Source: Xanthostigma xanthostigma (Eukaryota > Arthropoda > Insecta > Raphidioptera > Raphidiidae). From it: a stretch of DNA of 64,000 bases. The notes beneath the pieces were generated by a model. The model had not been told where the DNA came from. It searched no databases and saw nothing but the letters and a program-made list of their open reading frames with translations. The stretch's first letter is position 1; the number at the start of each line of letters is the position of its first letter. Positions 48,881 to 62,690 of this stretch are shown in pieces. The translations under genes were made by a program, and so were the position numbers. The stretch lies in NCBI GenBank assembly GCA_963575645.1, contig OY754470.1:32532501-32596500 (forward strand), given 5' to 3'.

Positions 48881-51800
48881 ATGATCCAAACCTGAATGTT
48901 ATAGTGTAAATAGACTTACCTTTGTAAAATAAAGCAATCTTGCCTATAAGGACTCATTTGCACGCAATTGTCGTGAAGCATGTAAAAACTGCTTGTCTGC
49001 GTGAAATTGATAGTAAATATGCAGTTTGCATTTTCTTATGAGAGAATGATCCAAACCTGAACGTTATAGTGTAAATAGACTTACCCTCATAAAATAAAGC
49101 AATTTTGCCTATAAAGATTCATTTGCACCTAATTGTCGTAAAGCATGTGAAATCTGCTTGTCTGCGTTTAAATAATGGTTAATATGCAGTTTGCATTTTC
49201 TTATGAGAGAATGATCCAAACCTGAAGGTTATAGTGTAAATAGACTTACCTTTGTAAAATAAAGCTATTTTGCCTATAAGGACTCATTTGCACGCAATTG
49301 TCGTGAAGTATGTAAAAACTGCTTGTCTGCGTTAAAATAATGGTTAATATGCAGTTTGCATTTTCTTATGAGCGAATGATCCAAACCTGAATGTTATAGT
49401 GTAAATAGACTTACCCTCATGAAATAAAGCAATTTTGCCTATAAAGACTCATTTGCACCTAATTGTCGTAAAGCATGTAAAAACTGCTTGTATGCGTTAA
49501 AATAATGTATAATATGCAGTTTGCATTTTCTTATGAGAGAATGATCCAAACCTGAATGTTATAGTGTAAATAGACTTACCTTCATGAAATAAAGCAATTT
49601 TGCCTATAAGGACTCATTTGCCCCTTATTGTCATAAAGCATGTAAAAACTGCTTGTATGCGTTAAAATAATGTATAATATGCAGTTTGCATTTTCTTATG
49701 AGAGAATGATCCAAACCTGAATGTTATAGTGTAAATAGACTTACCCTCATGAAATAAAGCAATTTTGCCTATAAAGACTCATTTGCACCTAATTGTCGTA
49801 AAGCATGTAAAAACTGCTTGTCTGCGTTTAAATAATGGTTAATATGCAGTTTGCATTTTCTTATGAGAGAAAGATCCAAACCTGAATGTTATAGTGTAAA
49901 TAGACTTACCTTCATGAAATAAAACAATTTTGCCTATAATGACTCATTTGCCCTTAATTGTCATAAAGCATGTAAAAACTGCTTGTATGCCATAAAATAA
50001 TGGTTAATATGCAGTTTGCATTTTCTTATGAGAGAAGGATTCAAACCTGAATGTTATAGTGTAAATAGACTTACCTTTGTAAAATAAAGCAATTTTGCCT
50101 ATAAGGACTCATTTGCTCGCAATTGTCGTGAAGCATGTAATAACTGCTTGTCTGCGTTAAAATAATGGTTAATATGCAGTTTACATTTTCTTATGAGAGA
50201 ATGATCCAAACCTGAAAGTTTTAGTGTAAATAGACTTACCCTCATGAAATAAAGCAATTTTGCCTATAAAGACTCATTTGCACCTAATTGTCATAAAGCA
50301 TGTAAAAACTGCTTGTATGCGTTAAAATGATAGTAAATATGCAGTTTGCATTTTCTTATGAGAGAATGATCCAAACCTGAATGTTATAGTGTAAATAGAC
50401 TTACCTTTGTAAAATAAAGCAATCTTGCCTATAAGGACTCATTTGCACGCAATTGTCGTGAAGCATGTAAAAACTGCTTGTCTGCGTGAAATTGATAGTA
50501 AATATGCAGTTTGCATTTTCTTATGAGAGAATGATCCAAACCTGAACGTTATAGTGTAAATAGACTTACCCTCATAAAATAAAGCAATTTTGCCTATAAA
50601 GATTCATTTGCACCTAATTGTCGTAAAGCATGTGAAATCTGCTTGTCTGCGTTTAAATAATGGTTAATATGCAGTTTGCATTTTCTTATGAGAGAATGAT
50701 CCAAACCTGAAGGTTATAGTGTAAATAGACTTACCTTTGTAAAATAAAGCTATTTTGCCTATAAGGACTCATTTGCACGCAATTGTCGTGAAGTATGTAA
50801 AAACTGCTTGTCTGCGTTAAAATAATGGTTAATATGCAGTTTGCATTTTCTTATGAGCGAATGATCCAAACCTGAATGTTATAGTGTAAATAGACTTACC
50901 CTCATGAAATAAAGCAATTTTGCCTATAAAGACTCATTTGCACCTAATTGTCGTAAAGCATGTAAAAACTGCTTGTATGCGTTAAAATAATGTATAATAT
51001 GCAGTTTGCATTTTCTTATGAGAGAATGATCCAAACCTGAATGTTATAGTGTAAATAGACTTACCTTCATGAAATAAAGCAATTTTGCCTATAAGGACTC
51101 ATTTGCCCCTTATTGTCATAAAGCATGTAAAAACTGCTTGTATGCGTTAAAATAATGTATAATATCCAGTTTGCATTTTCTTATGAGAGAATGATCCAAA
51201 CCTGAATGTTATAGTGTAAATAGACTTACCCTCATGAAATAAAGCAATTTTGCCTATAAAGACTCATTTGCACCTAATTGTCGTAAAGCATGTAAAAACT
51301 GCTTGTCTGCGTTTAAATAATGGTTAATATGCAGTTTGCATTTTCTTATGAGAGAAAGATCCAAACCTGAATGTTATAGTGTAAATAGACTTACCTTCAT
51401 GAAATAAAACAATTTTGCCTATAATGACTCATTTGCCCCTAATTGTCATAAAGCATGTAAAAACTGCTTGTATGCCATAAAATAATGGTTAATATGCAGT
51501 TTGCATTTTCTTATGAGAGAAGGATTCAAACCTGAATGTTATAGTGTAAATAGACTTACCTTTGTAAAATAAAGCAATTTTGCCTATAGTGACTCATTTG
51601 CACGCAATTGTCGTGAAGCATATAAAAACTGCTTGTCTGCGTTAAAATAATGGTTAATATGCAGTTTGCATTTTCTTATGAGAGAATGATCCAAACCTGA
51701 ATGTTATAGTGAAAGAAGACTTACCTTTGTGAAATAAAACAATTTTGCCTTTAAGGACTTACTTCCACCTAATTGTCGTAAAACATGTGAAAACTGCTTG

Positions 51801-52180
51801 TCTGCGTGAAAATGACAGTAAATATGCAGTTTGCATTTTCTTATGAGAGAAAGATCCAAACCTGAATGTTATAGTGTAAATAGACTTACCTTCATGAAAT
51901 AAAGCAATTTTGCCTATAAAGACTCATTTGCCCCTAATTGTCATAAAGCATGTAAAAACTGCTTGTATGCGTTAAAATAATGGTTAATATGCAGTTTGCA
52001 TTTTCTTATGAGAGAATAATCCAAACCTGAATGTTATAGTGTAAATAGACTTACCCTCATAAAATAAAACAATTTTGCCTATAAGGACTTATTTGCCCCT
52101 TATTGTCATAAAGCATGTAAAAACTGCTTGTATGCGTTAAAATAATGTATAATATGCAGTTTGCATTTTTTTATGAGAGA
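48881..52180 (+). repeat. 3,300-bp higher-order repeat, copy 2
   Basis: This copy is nearly identical to the preceding unit and includes its internal 1,485-bp doubling. I noticed only scattered substitutions, such as GAAAGAAGAC at 51,712, TATCCAGTTTGC near 51,165, and AATAATGTAT where copy 1 has AATTATGTAT (46,367). Confidence 0.9.
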
Positions 52181-55100
52181 ATGATCCAAACCTCAATGTT
52201 TTAGTGTAAATAGACTTACCCTTATAAAATAAAGCAATTTTGCCTATAAAGACTCATTTGCACCTAAATGTCTTAAAGCATGTAAAAACTGCTTGTCTGC
52301 GTTTAAATAATGGTTAATATGCAGTTTGCATTTTCTTATGAGAGAAAGATCCAAACCTGAATGTTATAGTGTAAATAGACTTACCTTCATGAAATAAAGC
52401 AATTTTGCCTATAATGACTCATTTGCCCCTAATTGTCATAAAGCATGTAAAAACTGCTTGTATGCGTTAAAATAATGGTTAATATGCCGTTTGCATTTTC
52501 TTATGAGAGAATGATCCAAACCTGAATGTTATAGTGTAAATAGACTTACCTTCATGAAATAAAGCAATTTTGCCTATAAGGACTCATTTGCCCCTTATTG
52601 TCATAAAGCATGTAAAAACTGCTTGTATGCGTTAAAATAATGTATAATATGCAGTTTGCATTTTCTTATGAGAGAATGATCCAAACCTGAATGTTTTAGT
52701 GTAAATAGACTTACCCTCATGAAATAAAGTAATTTTGCCTATAAAGACTCATTTGCACCTAATTGTCGTAAAGCATGTAAAAACTGCTTGTATGCGTTAA
52801 AATAATGGTTAATATGCCGTTTTGCATTTTCTTATGAGAGAAGGATCCAAACCTGAATTTTATAGTGTAAATAGACTTACCTTTGTAAAATAAAGCAATT
52901 TTGCTTATAAAGACTCATTTGCACGCAATTGTCGTGAAGCATATAAAAACTGCTTGTCTGCGTTAAAATAATGGTTAATATGCAGTTTGCATTTTCTTAT
53001 GAGAGAATGATCAAAACCTGAATGTTATAGTGAAAGTAGACTTACCTTTGTGAAATAAAACAATTTTGCCTTTAAGGACTTATTTCCACCTAATTGTCGT
53101 AAAACATGTGAAAACTGCTTGTCTGCGTGAAAATGATAGTAAATATGCAGTTTGCATTTTCTTATGAGAGAATGATCCAAACCTGAATGTTATAGTGTAA
53201 ATAGACTTACCTTTGAAAAATAAAGCAATTTTGCTTATAAGGACTAATTTGCACGCAATTGTCGTGAAGCATATAAAAACTGCTTGTCTGCGTTAAAATA
53301 ATGGTTAATATGCAGTTTGCATTTTCTTATGAGAGAATGATCCAAACCTGAATGTTATAGTGAAAGTAGACTTACCTTTGTGAAATAAAACAATTTAGCC
53401 TTTAAGGACTTATTTCCACCTAATTGTCGTAAAACATGTGAAAACTGCTTGTCTGCGTGAAAATGACAGTAAATATGCAGTTTGCATTTTCTTATGAGAG
53501 AAAGATCCAAACCTGAATGTTATAGTGTAAATAGACTTACCTTCATGAAATAAAGCAATTTTGCCTATAAGGACTCATTTGCCCCTTATTGTTATAAAGC
53601 ATGTAAAAACTGCTTGTATGCGTTAAAATAATGTATAATATGCAGTTTGCATTTTCTTATGAGAGAATGATCCAAACCTGAATGTTTTAGTGTAAATAGA
53701 CTTACCCACATGAAATAAAGCATTTTTGCCTATAAAGACTCATTCGCACCTAATTGTCGTAAAGCATGTAAAAACTGCTTGTCTGCGTTTAAATAATGGT
53801 TAATATGCAGTTTGCATTTTCTTATGAGAGAATGATCCAAACCTGAATGTTATAGTGTAAATAGACTTACCTTTATGAAAAAAAGCAATTTTGCCTATAA
53901 GGACTCATTTGCCCCTAATTGTCATAAAGCATGTAAAAACTGCTTGTATGCGTTAAAATAATGGTTAATATGCCGTTTGCATTTTCTTATGAGAGAAGAA
54001 TCCAAACCTGAATGTTATAGTGTAAATAGACTTACCTTTGTAAAATAAAGCCATTTTGCTTATAAGGACTCATTTGCACGCAATTGTCGTGAAGCATATA
54101 AAAACTGCTTGTCTGCGTTAAAATAATGGTTAATATGCAGTTTGCATTTTCTTATGAGAGAATGATCCAAACCTGAATGTTTTAGTGTAAATAGACTTAC
54201 CCACATGAAATAAAGCATTTTTGCCTATAAAGACTCATTCGCACCTAATTGTCGTAAAGCATGTAAAAACTGCTTGTCTGCGTTTAAATAATGGTTAATA
54301 TGCAGTTTGCATTTTCTTATGAGAGAAAGATCCAAACCTGAATGTTATAGTGTAAATAGACTTACCTTTATGAAAAAAAGCAATTTTGCCTATAAAGATT
54401 CATTTGCACCTAATTGTCGTAAAGCATGTGAAATCTGCTTGTCTGCGTTTAAATAATGGTTAATATGCAGTTTGCATTTTCTTATGAGAGAATGATCCAA
54501 ACCTGAATGTTATAGTGTAAATAGACTTACCTTTGTAAAATAAAGCAATTTTGCTTATAAGGACTCATTTGCAGGCAATTGTGAAGCATATAAAAACTGC
54601 TTGTCTGCGTTAAAATAATGGTTAATATGCAGTTTGCATTTTCTTATGAGAGAATGATCCAAACCTGAATGTTATAGTGAAAGTAGACTTACCTTTGTGA
54701 AATAAAACAATTTTGCCTTTAAGGACTTACTTCCACCTAATTGTCGTAAAACATGTGAAAACTGCTTGTCTGCGTGAAAATGATAGTAAATATGCAGTTT
54801 GCATTTTCATATGAGAGAAAGATCCAAACCTGAATGTTATAGTGTAAATAGACTTACCTTCATGAAGTAAAGCAATTTTGCCTATAAGGACTCATTTGCC
54901 CCTAATTGTCATAAAGCATGTAAAAACTGCTTGTATGCGTTAAAAAAATGGTTAATATGCAGTTTGCATTTTCTTATGAGAGAAAGATCCAAACCTGAAT
55001 GTTATAGTGTAAATAGATTTACCTTTGTAAAATAAAGCAATTTTGCCTATAAGGACTCATTTGCACGCAATTGTCGTGAAGCATGTCAAAACTGCTTGTC

Positions 55101-56440
55101 TGCGTGAAAATGATAGTAAATATGCAGTTTGCATTTTCTTATGAGAGAATGATCCAAACCTGAATGTTATAGTGTAAATAGACTTACCCTCATGAAATAA
55201 AGCAATTTTGCCTATAAAGACTCATTTGCACCTAATTGTCGTAAAGCATGTAAAAACATCTTGTCTGCGTTTAAATAATGGTTAATATGCAGTTTGCATT
55301 TTCTTATGAGAGAATGATCCAAACCTGAATGTTATAGTGTAAATAGACTTATCTTAATGAAATAAAGCAATTTTGCCTATAAGGACTCATTTGCCCCTAA
55401 TTGTCATAAAGCATGTAAAAACTGCTTGTATGCGTTAAAATATTGGTTAATATGCAGATTGCATTTTCTTATGAGAGAATGATCTAAACCTGAATGTTAT
55501 AGTGTAAATAGACTTACCTTTGTAAAATAAAGCAATTTTGCCTATAAGGACTCATTTGCACGCAATTGTCGGGAAGCATGTAAAAACTGCTTGTCTGCGT
55601 GAAAATGATAGTAAATATGCAGTTTGCATTTTCTTATAGGAGAATGATCCAAACCTGAATGTTATAGTGTAAATAGACTTACCTTTGTAAAATAAAGCAA
55701 TTTTGCCTATAAGGACTCATTTGCACGCAATTGTCGTGAAGCATGTAAAAACTGCTTGTCTGCGTTAAAATAATGGTTAATATGCAGTTTACATTTTCTT
55801 ATGAGAGAATGATCCAAACCTGAAAGTTTTAGTGTAAATAGACTTACCCTCATGAAATAAAGCAATTTTGCCTATAAAGACTCATTTGCACCTAATTGTC
55901 ATAAAGCATGTGAAAACTGCTTGTATGCGTTAAAATGATAGTAAATATGCAGTTTGCATTTTCTTATGAGAGAATGATCCAAACCTGAATGTATAGTGTA
56001 AATAGACTTACCTTTGTAAAATAAAGCAATTTTGCCTATAAGGACTCATTTGCACGCAATTGTCGTGAAGCATGTAAAAACTACTTTCTGCGTGAAATTG
56101 ATAGTAAATATGCAGTTTGCATTTTCTTATGAGAGAACGATCCAAACCTGAACGTTATAGTGTAAATAGACTTACCCTCATAAAATAAAGCAATTTTGCC
56201 TATAAAGATTCATTTGCACCTAATTGTCGTAAAGCATGTGAAATCTGCTTGTCTACGTTTAAATAATGGTTAATATGCAGTTTGCATTTTCTTATGAGAG
56301 AATGATCCAAACCTGAACGTTATAGTGTAAATAGACTTACCCTCATAAAATAAAGCAATTTTGCCTATAAGGACTCATTTGCCCCTAATTGTCATAAAGC
56401 ATGTAAAAACTGCTTGTCAGCGTTAAAATAATGTTTAATA
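52181..56440 (+). repeat. Mixed satellite block
   Basis: Ordinary monomers of all subfamilies. About 54,400-55,620 repeats the order seen from 32.0 and 43.0 kb (AGGCAATTGTGAAGC near 54,571, CATGAAGTAAAGC, CATCTTGTCTGCG, GTCGGGAAGC). CCACATGAAATAAAGC units occur at about 53,705, 54,200 and 59,804. No gene is present. Confidence 0.75.
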
Positions 56441-58700
56441 TGCAGTTTGCATTTTCTTATGAGAGAATGATCCAAACCTGAATGTTATAGTGTAAATAGA
56501 CTTACCTTCATGTAATAAAGCAATTTTGCCTATAAGGACTCATTTGCCCCTTATTGTCATAAAGCATGTAAAAACTGCTTGTATGCGTTAAAATAATGTA
56601 TAATATGCAGTTTGCATTTTCTTATGAGAGAATGATCCAAACCTGAATGTTATAGTGTAAATAGACTTACCCTCATGAAATAAAGCAATTTTGCCTATAA
56701 AGACTCATTTCCACCTAATTGTCGTAAAGCATGTAAAAACTGCTTGTCTGCGTTTAAATAATGGTTAATATGCAGTTTGCATTTTCTTATGAGAGAAAGA
56801 TCCAAACCTGAATGTTATAGTGTAAATAGACTTACCTTCATGAAATAAAACAATTTTGCCTATAAGGACTCATTTGCCCCTAATTGTCATAAAGCATGTA
56901 AAAACTGCTTGTATGCCATAAAATAATGGTTAATATGCAGTTTGCATTTTCTTATGAGAGAAGGATCCAAACCTGAATGTTATAGTGTAAATAGACTTAC
57001 CTTTGTAAAATAAAGCAATTTTGCTTATAGTGACTCATTTGCACGCAATTGTCGTGAAGCATATAAAAACTGCTTGTCTGCGTTAAAATAATGGTTAATA
57101 TGCAGTTTGCATTTTCTTATGAGAGAATGATCCAAACCTGAATGTTATAGTGAAAGTAGACTTACCTTTGTGAAATAAAACAATTTTGCCTTTAAGGACT
57201 TACTTCCACCTAATTGTCGTAAAACATGTGAAAACTGCTTGTCTGCGTGAAAATGACAGTAAACATGCAGTTTGCATTTTCTTATGAGAGAAAGATCCAA
57301 ACCTGAATGTTATAGTGTAAATAGACTTACCTTCATGAAATAAAGCAATTTTGCCTATAAAGACTCATTTGCCCCTAATTGTCATAAAGCATGTAAAAAC
57401 TGCTTGTATGCGTTAAAATAATGGTTAATATGCAGTTTGCATTTTCTTATGAGAGAATGATCCAAACCTGAATGTTATAGTGTAAATAGACTTACCCTCA
57501 TAAAATAAAGCAATTTTGCCTATAAGGACTTATTTGCCCCTTATTGTCATAAAGCATGTAAAAACTGCTTGTATGCGTTAAAATAATGTATAATATGCAG
57601 TTTGCATTTTTTTATGAGAGAATGATCCAAACCTCAATGTTTTAGTGTAAATAGACTTACCCTTATGAAATAAAGCAATTTTGCCTATAAAGACTCATTT
57701 GCACCTAATTGTCCTAAAGCATGTAAAAACTGCTTGTCTGCGTTTTAAATAATGGTTAATATGCAGTTTGCATTTTCTTATGAGAGAAAGATCCAAACCT
57801 GAATGTATAGTGTAAATAGACTTACCTTCATGAAATAAAGCAATTTTGCCTATAAGGACTCATTTGCCCCTAATTGTCATAAAGCATGTAAAAACTGCTT
57901 GTATGCGTTAAAATAATGGTTAATATGCCGTTTGCATTTTCTTATGAGAGAATGATCCAAACCTGAATGTTTTAGTGTAAATAGACTTACCTTCATGAAA
58001 TAAAGCAATTTTGCCTATAAGGACTCATTTGCCCCTAATTGTCATAAAGCATGTAAAAACTGCTTGTATGCGTTAAAATAATGGTTAATATGCCGTTTGC
58101 ATTTTCTTATGAGAGAAGGATCCAAACCTGAATGTTATAGTGTAAATAGACTTACCTTTGTAAAATAAAGCAATTTTGCTTATAAAGACTCATTTGCACG
58201 CAATTGTCGTGAAGCATATAAAAACTGCTTGTCTGCGTTAAAATAATGGTTAATATGCAGTTTGCATTTTCTTATGAGAGAATGATCAAAACCTGAATGT
58301 TATAGTGAAAGTAGACTTACCTTTGTGAAATAAAACAATTTTGCCTTTAAGGACTTATTTCCACCTAATTGTCGTAAAACATGTGAAAACTGCTTGTCTG
58401 CGTGAAAATGATAGTAAATATGCAGTTTGCATTTTCTTATGAGAGAATGATCCAAACCTGAATGTTAAAGTGTAAATAGACTTACCTTTGTAAAATAAAG
58501 CAATTTTGCTTATAAGGACTCATTTGCACGCAATTGTCGTGAAGCATATAAAAACTGCTTGTCTGCGTTAAAATAATGGTTAATATGCAGTTTGCATTTT
58601 CTTATGAGAGAATGATCCAAACCTGAATGTTATAGTGAAAGTAGACTTACCTTTGTGAAATAAAACAATTTTGCCTTTAAGGACTTATTTCCACCTAATT
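56440..58700 (+). repeat. Satellite duplication of about 51.0-53.5 kb
   Basis: Variant order matches 51,000-53,500 with an offset of 5,441 up to the CCTCAATGTTTTAG unit (52,191 and 57,632). After that it is 5,275 at the TGATCAAAACCTG unit (53,009 and 58,284), a change of one monomer plus one base. Confidence 0.78.
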
Positions 58701-61200
58701 GTCGTAAAACATGTGAAAACTGCTTGTCTGCGTTTAAATAATGGTTAATATGCAGTTTGCATTTTCTTATGAGAGAATGATCCAAACCTGAATGTTATAG
58801 TGTAAATAGACTTACCTATGTAAAATAAAGCAATTTTGCTTATAAGGACTCATTTGCACGCAATTGTCGTGAAGCATATAAAAACTGCTTGTCTGCGTTA
58901 AAATAATGGTTAATATGCAGTTTGCATTTTCTTATGAGAGAATGATCCAAACCTGAATGTTATAGTGAAAGTAGACTTACCTTTGTGAAATAAAACAATT
59001 TTTACTTTAAGGACTTACTTCCACCTAATTGTCGTAAAACATGTGAAAACTGCTTGTCTGCGTGAAAATGACAGTAAATATGCAGTTTGCATTTTCTTAT
59101 GAGAGAAAGATCCAAACCTGAATGTTATAGTGTAAATAGACTTACCTTCATGAAATAAAGCAATTTTGCCTATAAGGACTCATTTGCCCCTAATTGTCAT
59201 AAAGCATGTAAAAACTGCTTGTATGCGTTAAAATAATGGTTAATATGCAGTTTGCATTTTCTTATGAGAGAATGATCCAAACCTGAATGTTATAGTGAAA
59301 ATAGACTTACCTTTGTAAAATAACGCAATTTTGCCTATAAGGACTCATTTGCACGCAATTGTCGTGAAGCATGTAAAAACTGCTTGTCTGCGTTAAAATA
59401 ATGGTTAATATGCAGTTTGCATTTTCTTATGAGAGAATGATCCAAACCTGAATGTTTTAGTGTAAATAGACTTACCCTCATGAAATAAAGCAATTTTGCC
59501 TATAAAGACTCATTTGCACCTAAATGTCATAAAGCATGTAAAAACTGCTTGTATGCGTTAAAATGATAGTAAATATGCAGTTTGCATTTTCTTATGAGAG
59601 AAAGATCCAAACCTGAATGTTATAGTGTAAATAGACTTACCCTTATAAAATAAAGCAATTTTGCCTATAAGGACTTATTTGCCCCTTATTGTTATAAAGC
59701 ATGTAAAAACTGCTTGTATGCGTTAAAATAATGTATAATATGCAGTTTGCATTTTCTTATGAGAGAATGATCCAAACCTGAATGTTTTAGTGTAAATAGA
59801 CTTACCCACATGAAATAAAGCATTTTTGCCTATAAAGACTCATTTGCACCTAATTGTCGTAAAGCATGTAAAAACTGCTTGTCTGCGTTTAAATAATGGT
59901 TAATATGCAGTTTGCATTTTCTTATGAGAGAAAGATCCAAACCTGAATGTTATAGTGTAAATAGACTTACCTTTATGAAAAAAAGCAATTTTGCCTATAA
60001 GGACTCATTTGCCCCTAATTGTCATAAAGCATGTAAAAACTGCTTGTATGCGTTAAAATAATGGTTAATATGCCGTTTGCATTTTCTTATGAGAGAAGGA
60101 TCCAAACCTGAATGTTATAGTGTAAATAGACTTACCTTTGTAAAATAAAGCCATTTTGCTTATAAGGACTCATTTGCACGCAATTGTCGTGAAGCATATA
60201 AAAACTGCTTGTCTGCGTTAAAATAATGGTTAATATGCAGTTTTCATTTTCTTATGAGAGAATGATCCAAACCTGAATGTTATAGTGAAAGTAGACTTAC
60301 CTTTGTGAAATAAAACAATTTTGCCTTTAAGGACTTATTTCCACCTAATTGTCGTAAAACATGTGAAAACTGCTTGTCTGCGTGAAAATGATAGTAAATA
60401 TGCAGTTTTTCATTTTCTTATGAGAGAATGATCCAAACCTGAATGTTATAGTGTAAATAGACTTACCTTTGTAAAATAAAGCAATTTTGCTTATAAGGAC
60501 TCATTTGCACGCAATTGTCGTGAAGCATATAAAAACTGCTTGTCTGCGTTAAAATAATGGTTAATATGCAGTTTGCATTTTCTTATGAGAGAATGATCCA
60601 AACCTGAATGTTATAGTGAAAGTAGACTTACCTTTGTGAAATAAAACAATTTTGCCTTTAAGGACTTATTTCCACCTAATTGTCGTAAAACATGTGAAAA
60701 CTGCTTGTCTGCGTGAAAATGATAGTAAATATGCAGTTTGCATTTTCTTATGAGAGAAAGATCCAAACCTGAATGTTATAGTGTAAATAGACTTACCTTC
60801 ATGAAATAAAGCAATTTTGCCTATAAGAACTCATTTGCCCCTAATTGTCATAAAGCATGTAAAAACTGCTTGTATGCGTTAAAATAATGGTAAATATGCA
60901 GTTTGCATTTTCTTATGAGAGAATGATCCAAACCTGAATGTTATAGTGAAAGTAGACTTACCTTTGTAAAATAAAGCAATTTTGCCTATAAGGACTCATT
61001 TGCACGCAATTGTCGTGAAGCATGTAAAAACTGCTTGTCTGCGTGAAAATGATAGTAAATATGCAGTTTGCATTTTCTTATAAGAGAATGATCCAAACCT
61101 GAACGTTATAGTGTAAATAGACTTACCCTCATGAAATAAAGCATTTTTGCCTATAAGGACTTATTTGCCCCTTATTGTCTTAAAGCATGTAAAAACTGCT
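58701..61200 (+). repeat. Mixed satellite block, partly shared with 40.4-41.15 kb
   Basis: 58,730-59,460 follows the order of about 40,420-41,150 (offset about 18,314, marker AAAATAACGC at 59,318 and 41,004). 59,780-60,140 repeats 53,700-54,060. A local homopolymer expansion, GCAGTTTTTCATTTTC, is seen near 60,402. No gene is present. Confidence 0.7.
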
Positions 61201-62690
61201 TGTATGCGTTAAAATAATGTATAATATGCAGTTTGCATTTTCTTATGAGAGAATGATCCAAACCTGAATATTATAGTGAAAATAGACTTACCTTTGTAAA
61301 ATAAAGCCTTTTTGCCTATAAGGACTCATTTGCACGCAATTGTCGTGAAGCATGTAAAAACTGCTTGTCTGCGTTAAAATAATGGTTAATATGCAGTTTG
61401 CATTTTCTTATGAGAGAATGATCCAAACCTGAATGTTATAGTGTAAATAGACTTACCCTCATGAAATAAAGCAATTTTGCCTATAAAGACTCATTTGCAC
61501 CTAATTGTCATAAAGCATGTAAAAACTGCTTGTATGCGTTAAAATGATAGTAAATATGCAGTTTGCATTTTCTTATGAGAGAATGACCCAAACCTGAATG
61601 TTATAGTGTAAATAGACTTACCCTCATGAAATAAAGCAATTTTGCCTATAAAGACTCATTTGCACCTAATTGTCGTAAAGCATGTAAAAACTGCTTGTCT
61701 GCGTTTAAATAATGGTTAATATGCAGTTTGCATTTTCTTATGAGAGAATGATCCAAACCTGAATGTTATAGTGTAAATAGACTTACCTTCATGAAATAAA
61801 GCAGTTTTGCTTATAAGGACTCATTTGCCCCTAATTGTCATAAAGCATGTAAAAACTGCTTGTATGCGTTAAAATAATGGTTAATATGCAGATTGCATTT
61901 TCTTATGAGAGAATGATCCAAACCTGAATGGTATAGTGTAAATAGACTTACCTTTGTAAAATAAAGCAATTTTGCCTATAAGGACTCATTTGCACGCAAT
62001 TGTCGTGAAGCATGTAAAAACTGCTTGTCTGCGTGAAAATGATAGTAAATATGCAGTTTGCATTTTCTTATGAGAAAATGATCCAAACCTGAATGTTATA
62101 GTGTAAATATACTTACCCTCATGAAATAAAGCAATTTTGCCTATAAAGACTCATTTGCACCTAATTGTCGTAAAGCTTGTAAAAACTGCTTGTCTGGGTT
62201 TAAATAATGGATAATATGCAGTTTGCATTTTCTTATGAGAGAAGGATCCAAACCTGAATGTTATAGTGTAAATAGACTTACCCTCATGAAATAAAGCAAT
62301 TTTGCCTATAAGGACTCATTTGCACCTAATTGTCATAAAGCATGTAAAAACTGCTTGTATGCGTAAAATAATAGTTAATATGCAGTTTGCATTTTCTTGT
62401 GAGAGAATGATCCAAACCTGAATGTTATTGTGTAAGTAAACTTACCTTTGTGAAATAAAGCAGTTTTGCCTATAAGGACTCATTTGCACCTAATTGTCGT
62501 AAAGCATGTAAAAACTGCTTGTTGCGTTAAAATAATGGTTTTTATGCAGTTTGCATTTTCTTATGAGAGAATGATCCAACCCTGAATATTATAGTGAAAG
62601 TAGACTTACCTTTGTGAAATAAAGCAATTCTGCCTATAAGGACACATTTGCACCTAATTGTCATAAAGCATGTAAATACTGCTAGGCTGC
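61201..62690 (+). repeat. Right-hand copy of the left-arm core series
   Basis: The series GCCTTTTTGCC, CTCATG unit, GAATGACCC unit, TTCATG unit, GCAGATTGC unit, known from 5.0, 18.0, 23.2 and 27.6 kb, appears here in order. It is followed by monomers matching the transposon's target region (62,060-62,460), again without an insertion. Confidence 0.78.
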
